NCBI GenBank assembly: GCA_944332375.1
Contig: CALVJU010000064.1
Coordinates: forward strand, 1 to 18,903
DNA: 18,903 bases
Origin: an uncultured Bacilli bacterium
GTDB lineage: Bacteria > Bacillota_I > Bacilli_A > RF39 > UBA660
Reading direction: 5' to 3'
The notes under the pieces: model-generated
The model's input: only the letters and a program-made list of their open reading frames with translations
What the model was told of the DNA's origin: nothing
The model's database searches: none
Part shown: piece by piece, positions 15,211 through 18,903 of the stretch
How the letters are laid out: each line of letters opens with the position of its first letter
How positions within the stretch are numbered: position 1 is the first letter of the stretch
Made by a program: the position numbers and the translations under genes

Positions 15211-15760
15211 AGGAATTTTATTTGTATCTGGTAGTGAAGGAATCACTCTAGAGGAACTGGCCCGTGTGTTAGAAAAAAATGAGGAGCAAGTAGAAACATT
15301 GTTACAAGAATTAAAGAACGATTATCAGAGTGAGGAAAGGGGAATTCAGTTAGAAAAATATGGGGATCTTTATAAGTTAACAACGAAGAAGGAACATAAG
15401 TCTTTTTATGAGAAACTGGTATTCGTCCAAGATAATCCTAATTTGAGTCAAGCAGCTTTGGAGACATTGGCAATTATTGCTTATAATGAACCAATTACCA
15501 GAGTAGAAGTCGATGAGATCCGTGGCGTTGGAAGTGCACATTTAGTAAGAAAATTGCTGATGAAGAATTTGATCGAAGAACGTGGAAAGTCGGATTTACC
15601 AGGAAGACCTATGATGTATGGGACAACAAAGGAGTTTTTAGATTTCTTTGGATTGAAAAGGAAAGAAGATTTGCCAACGTTAGATAGTCAAATTGAAGTG
15701 ATTGATTTAGAACCAGAATTATTTGATTCCAAATACCATGAAAGAGATTCTATTTCTTAA
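15188..15760 (+). CDS. scpB: Segregation and condensation protein ScpB
   Basis: The partner of ScpA in the SMC complex; dimers of tandem winged helices. 190 aa. Seen: the N-terminal IEGILFVSG, the central LSQAALETLAIIAYNEPIT, and the highly conserved GRPMMYGTT near 139-147. AAAGGAGG about 6 bases before the ATG, inside scpA, gives strong translational coupling. A terminator follows directly. Confidence 0.95.
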   Translation: MNQKAVIEGILFVSGSEGITLEELARVLEKNEEQVETLLQELKNDYQSEERGIQLEKYGDLYKLTTKKEHKSFYEKLVFVQDNPNLSQAALETLAIIAYNEPITRVEVDEIRGVGSAHLVRKLLMKNLIEERGKSDLPGRPMMYGTTKEFLDFFGLKRKEDLPTLDSQIEVIDLEPELFDSKYHERDSIS

Positions 15761-15774
15761 GTGGGAATTCCTAG

Positions 15775-15810
15775 AAGAATTAGTTATTTTTACTAATTCT
15801 TTTTTGTTTT
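15775..15810 (+). terminator. scpAB terminator
   Basis: AAGAATTAGT (15775-15784), loop TATTTTT, ACTAATTCTT (15792-15801), then TTTTGTTTT: a perfect 10-bp stem with a T-tract. Confidence 0.85.
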
Positions 15811-15841
15811 TCTCATATATTATAATGAAAGGAGTGTGAAT

Positions 15842-16816
<975 letters not shown>

Positions 16817-16826
16817 TGGAGTGACT

Positions 16827-17921
16827 ATGAAAAAATATAAGATCAGTGTTTATGCGATCAGTAAAAATGAAGAACAGTTTGTCGATCGTTGGGTTGATTC
16901 CATGCAAGAAGCAGATGATATTTATGTATTAGATACAGGCTCTAGTGATCATACTGTTGAACGATTGAAAGAAAGAGGAGTACATGTTACTTCTCAAGTG
17001 ATTACTCCATGGAGATTTGATGTCGCACGTAATGCCTCTTTAGATTTGGTACCAGAAGATACGGATATTTGTGTATGTACAGATATTGATGAAGTCTTTG
17101 AACCAGGTTGGAGAGAGAAGTTGGAATCTCTATGGGATGAATCATTGACACGTTTACAGTATAATTATAATTGGAGTCTAGATGAACATGGAAAACCAAT
17201 CGTAAACTTTTATATTGAAAAAATTCATAGAAGATTAGGTTTTACTTGGACACATCCTGTTCATGAGATTTTATCTTATCAATTTGGAGAAGAAAAGAAA
17301 CTTGTTACAGATGAGATTACGTTAAATCATTATCCAGATCGTAATAAATCTAGAAGTAGTTATCTACCACTTTTAGAACTATCTGTTCAAGAAGATCCTG
17401 AAGATGATCGAAATATGCATTATTTAGGACGAGAGTATATGTATTATGAAAAGTGGAATGAATGTATTGATACTTTAATTAAGTACTTAAACTTAAAAAG
17501 AGCAACTTGGAAAGATGAAAGATGTGCTTCTATGCGTTTTATTGCTCGTAGTTATCGTCATTTAAAACGTTATGATGAAGCTAAGATGTGGTTAGAAAAA
17601 GCAATTCAGGAAGCTCCTTACTTAAGAGATCCCTATATGGAAATGGCACTATTATATTATGAATTAGATGATTATCAAGAAGTTGTTACTTATGTAACAA
17701 AGGCTTTACAAATATTAAATCATCCTAAGTCTTATATTAATGAACCATTTAGTTATAATGAAACACCATATGATTTACTAGCAGTTAGTTATTTCTATTT
17801 AGGGGATTATGATCGCTCTTATCAAAATGCAATGATTGCTGTTTCTATGAATCCAGAGGATGAAAGATTAAAAAATAATTTAAAATTAATTGAACAAGCA
17901 AAAAAGGAGTCTCAAGAGTGA
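16827..17921 (+). CDS. GT2-family glycosyltransferase with TPR-like C-terminus
   Basis: 364 aa. The N-terminal GT-A domain has the family-2 start ISVYAISKNEE (6-16), DTGSSDHT (36-43), and the metal-binding acidic motif TDIDEVFEPGW (85-95), with HPVHE at 143-147. From about 195 the sequence becomes paired helices with TPR-like spacing (YLGREYMYYEKWNECIDTL, ARSYRHLKRYDEAKMWLEKA, ALLYYELDDYQEVVTYVTKA, AVSYFYLGDYDRSYQNAMIA). This architecture matches SunS-type protein glycosyltransferases, where TPRs dimerise or hold the substrate. ATG 16827 with GGAG 5 bases upstream starts 10 bp after the collagen-like stop. The most likely acceptor is therefore Thr/Ser of the collagen-like protein (inference). 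The longer open frame back to 16662 is a shadow of GPT repeats. Confidence 0.88.
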   Translation: MKKYKISVYAISKNEEQFVDRWVDSMQEADDIYVLDTGSSDHTVERLKERGVHVTSQVITPWRFDVARNASLDLVPEDTDICVCTDIDEVFEPGWREKLESLWDESLTRLQYNYNWSLDEHGKPIVNFYIEKIHRRLGFTWTHPVHEILSYQFGEEKKLVTDEITLNHYPDRNKSRSSYLPLLELSVQEDPEDDRNMHYLGREYMYYEKWNECIDTLIKYLNLKRATWKDERCASMRFIARSYRHLKRYDEAKMWLEKAIQEAPYLRDPYMEMALLYYELDDYQEVVTYVTKALQILNHPKSYINEPFSYNETPYDLLAVSYFYLGDYDRSYQNAMIAVSMNPEDERLKNNLKLIEQAKKESQE

Positions 17922-17931
17922 GGCTTCTTTT
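17902..17931 (+). terminator. Terminator of the collagen-glycosyltransferase operon
   Basis: A 13-bp stem with two G-U pairs (17902-17914 with 17919-17931) and loop AGAG. The right arm begins with the TGA stop and ends in TTTT. Confidence 0.7.
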
Positions 17932-17951
17932 GGTGTGAGAATATCATCATA

Positions 17952-17980
17952 TTGCAAACATATCAGTGAAATGTTATACT
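17952..17980 (+). promoter_or_regulatory. Promoter of the 294-aa lipoprotein gene
   Basis: TTGCAA (17952-17957), a 17-bp spacer, and TATACT (17975-17980) preceded by TGT: the most complete promoter in the window. Confidence 0.7.
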
Positions 17981-18003
17981 GATATTAGAATAGAGGGTGT
18001 ATG

Positions 18004-18888
18004 ATGAGAAAGAAGTTATTATGTATTTTAGGGATTAGTATATTATTGGTTGGTTGTGGAAAGGAGAAAGAACAGTATCCTGAAGTAGCTGGAGAATATT
18101 ATGCAGAAGATGACACGGAGATTATTTTATATGCAGATGGAACATGTCATGCAAAAGTATGGGCAATCAAAGATGAATCTGGGACGACCAAAAGATGTAT
18201 TCCTCAAGATGGATGTACAGAAAAGTCAGATCGTTTTATAGAAGAGGTGAGTGATTGTACTTTTACATTAGATGAAACTAAGGTTATATTAACGATGAAT
18301 TATTATTTAAATGGAGATTATACTTATGATTATTCGGTAATTAATAATTATGAGATGCTAAATTCTAGAGATGAGTCTATGTTATATGTGAAAAGAGGAA
18401 CAGACTCAGATCAAGCTATTCAAGAAGAAAAAAGAAAAGAAGAGGAAAAACAAAAACAAGAACAGGAAGAATATGAACAATATCAGGAAATGAGTCGTCT
18501 ACAATTGGTTGAAACGATTACTCCGGATTATATACCACATACAAAGAGCGATGTTACATCGTGGTGGAAACCAGTTTCTTACTGTGATCATAAAGGATTA
18601 GATACGCTTTTAAAGGAAAATTTAGCAAGTCATTATCTAGTGGAAATTTATGCGAATCAACTAGGAAAGTATGTCTTAAAAGTAACAGATCAACACGGAA
18701 ATTATGTGATGATTCCTCTAGGATTGGGTTTGGATGATGAATATTCGTCTTCTATTATGGATATGTTTGATGCATCTGGGGCAGTCGTAGTTACTGCAGA
18801 TGGACAACAGGTTCATGACAATTATCGCTATGGTTTTCCTGAAACTTACGGAGAAGTGAGTGACTTTATTTGTAAGGGGACATTTTAG
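18004..18888 (+). CDS. Predicted lipoprotein with charged coiled linker
   Basis: 294 aa with a lipoprotein signal: MRKK, hydrophobic LLCILGISILL, lipobox LVGC. The second of two adjacent ATGs (18004) is preferred because GAGGG (17993-17997) is only 3 bases from the first. Residues about 25-135 form a Cys-containing beta-rich domain (EVAGEYYAEDDTEIILYADG looks like the opening of a lipocalin- or copper-sensing-like lipoprotein domain, unproven). A Glu/Lys/Gln-rich coiled segment follows (about 137-165), then a C-terminal globular part with WWKPVSYCDHKGLD and several aromatic residues. Extracellular face of the membrane. The family is not recognised. The gene is complete and ends 15 bp before the window does. 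Confidence 0.8.
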   Translation: MRKKLLCILGISILLVGCGKEKEQYPEVAGEYYAEDDTEIILYADGTCHAKVWAIKDESGTTKRCIPQDGCTEKSDRFIEEVSDCTFTLDETKVILTMNYYLNGDYTYDYSVINNYEMLNSRDESMLYVKRGTDSDQAIQEEKRKEEEKQKQEQEEYEQYQEMSRLQLVETITPDYIPHTKSDVTSWWKPVSYCDHKGLDTLLKENLASHYLVEIYANQLGKYVLKVTDQHGNYVMIPLGLGLDDEYSSSIMDMFDASGAVVVTADGQQVHDNYRYGFPETYGEVSDFICKGTF

Positions 18889-18903
18889 AAATAGAATCGA
18901 CTT

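Overview
The window looks like chromosome from a low-GC Bacillota (Firmicutes), probably a gut-type lineage near Erysipelotrichia or other Bacilli. The evidence is AT-rich DNA, strong AGGAGG/AGGTGAT ribosome binding sites, TGn-TATAAT promoters with short leaders, compact hairpin plus T-tract terminators, an scpA-scpB pair, and a GPT-repeat collagen-like gene next to a glycosyltransferase. The genus cannot be fixed from the sequence alone. The second MurE carries the DNPR motif of meso-diaminopimelate-adding enzymes.

Layout. (1) 27-2500: a divergent MurE paralog and a convergent zinc-peptidase/winged-helix protein share one bidirectional terminator. (2) 2604-3653: mutY, transcribed divergently from the peptidase gene. 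(3) 3592-6970: an AT-rich insertion of about 3.3 kb, bounded by 63-bp direct repeats (59/63 identical) that are copies of the 3' end of mutY. It holds a 41-codon ORF, a 646-aa protein on the minus strand with a possible ADP-ribosyltransferase-like C-terminus, a divergent 187-aa protein of unknown family, and degraded debris. (4) 7018-9376: murE-mraY, a peptidoglycan precursor operon. Its TTG start lies in the T-tract of a terminator-like hairpin that was probably once the mutY terminator. (5) 9438-12084: a degenerate ABC-ATPase-like protein, a Pro/Thr-rich tail-anchored protein with three repeated short motifs, and a lipoprotein, mostly separated by their own terminators and promoters. (6) 12141-14415: an ABC ATPase plus permease operon. 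(7) 14464-15760: overlapping scpA-scpB. (8) 15842-17921: a collagen-like protein and a GT2-TPR glycosyltransferase in one operon, likely substrate and modifying enzyme. (9) 18004-18888: a second lipoprotein.

The best candidate for something new is the mutY-targeted island: foreign composition, precise duplicated ends, no integrase, and a divergent pair of unrecognised genes. Next are the MurE paralog that has lost the amino-acid-selecting DNPR motif while keeping its ATP and UDP-substrate motifs, and the hairpin that overlaps the start of murE.
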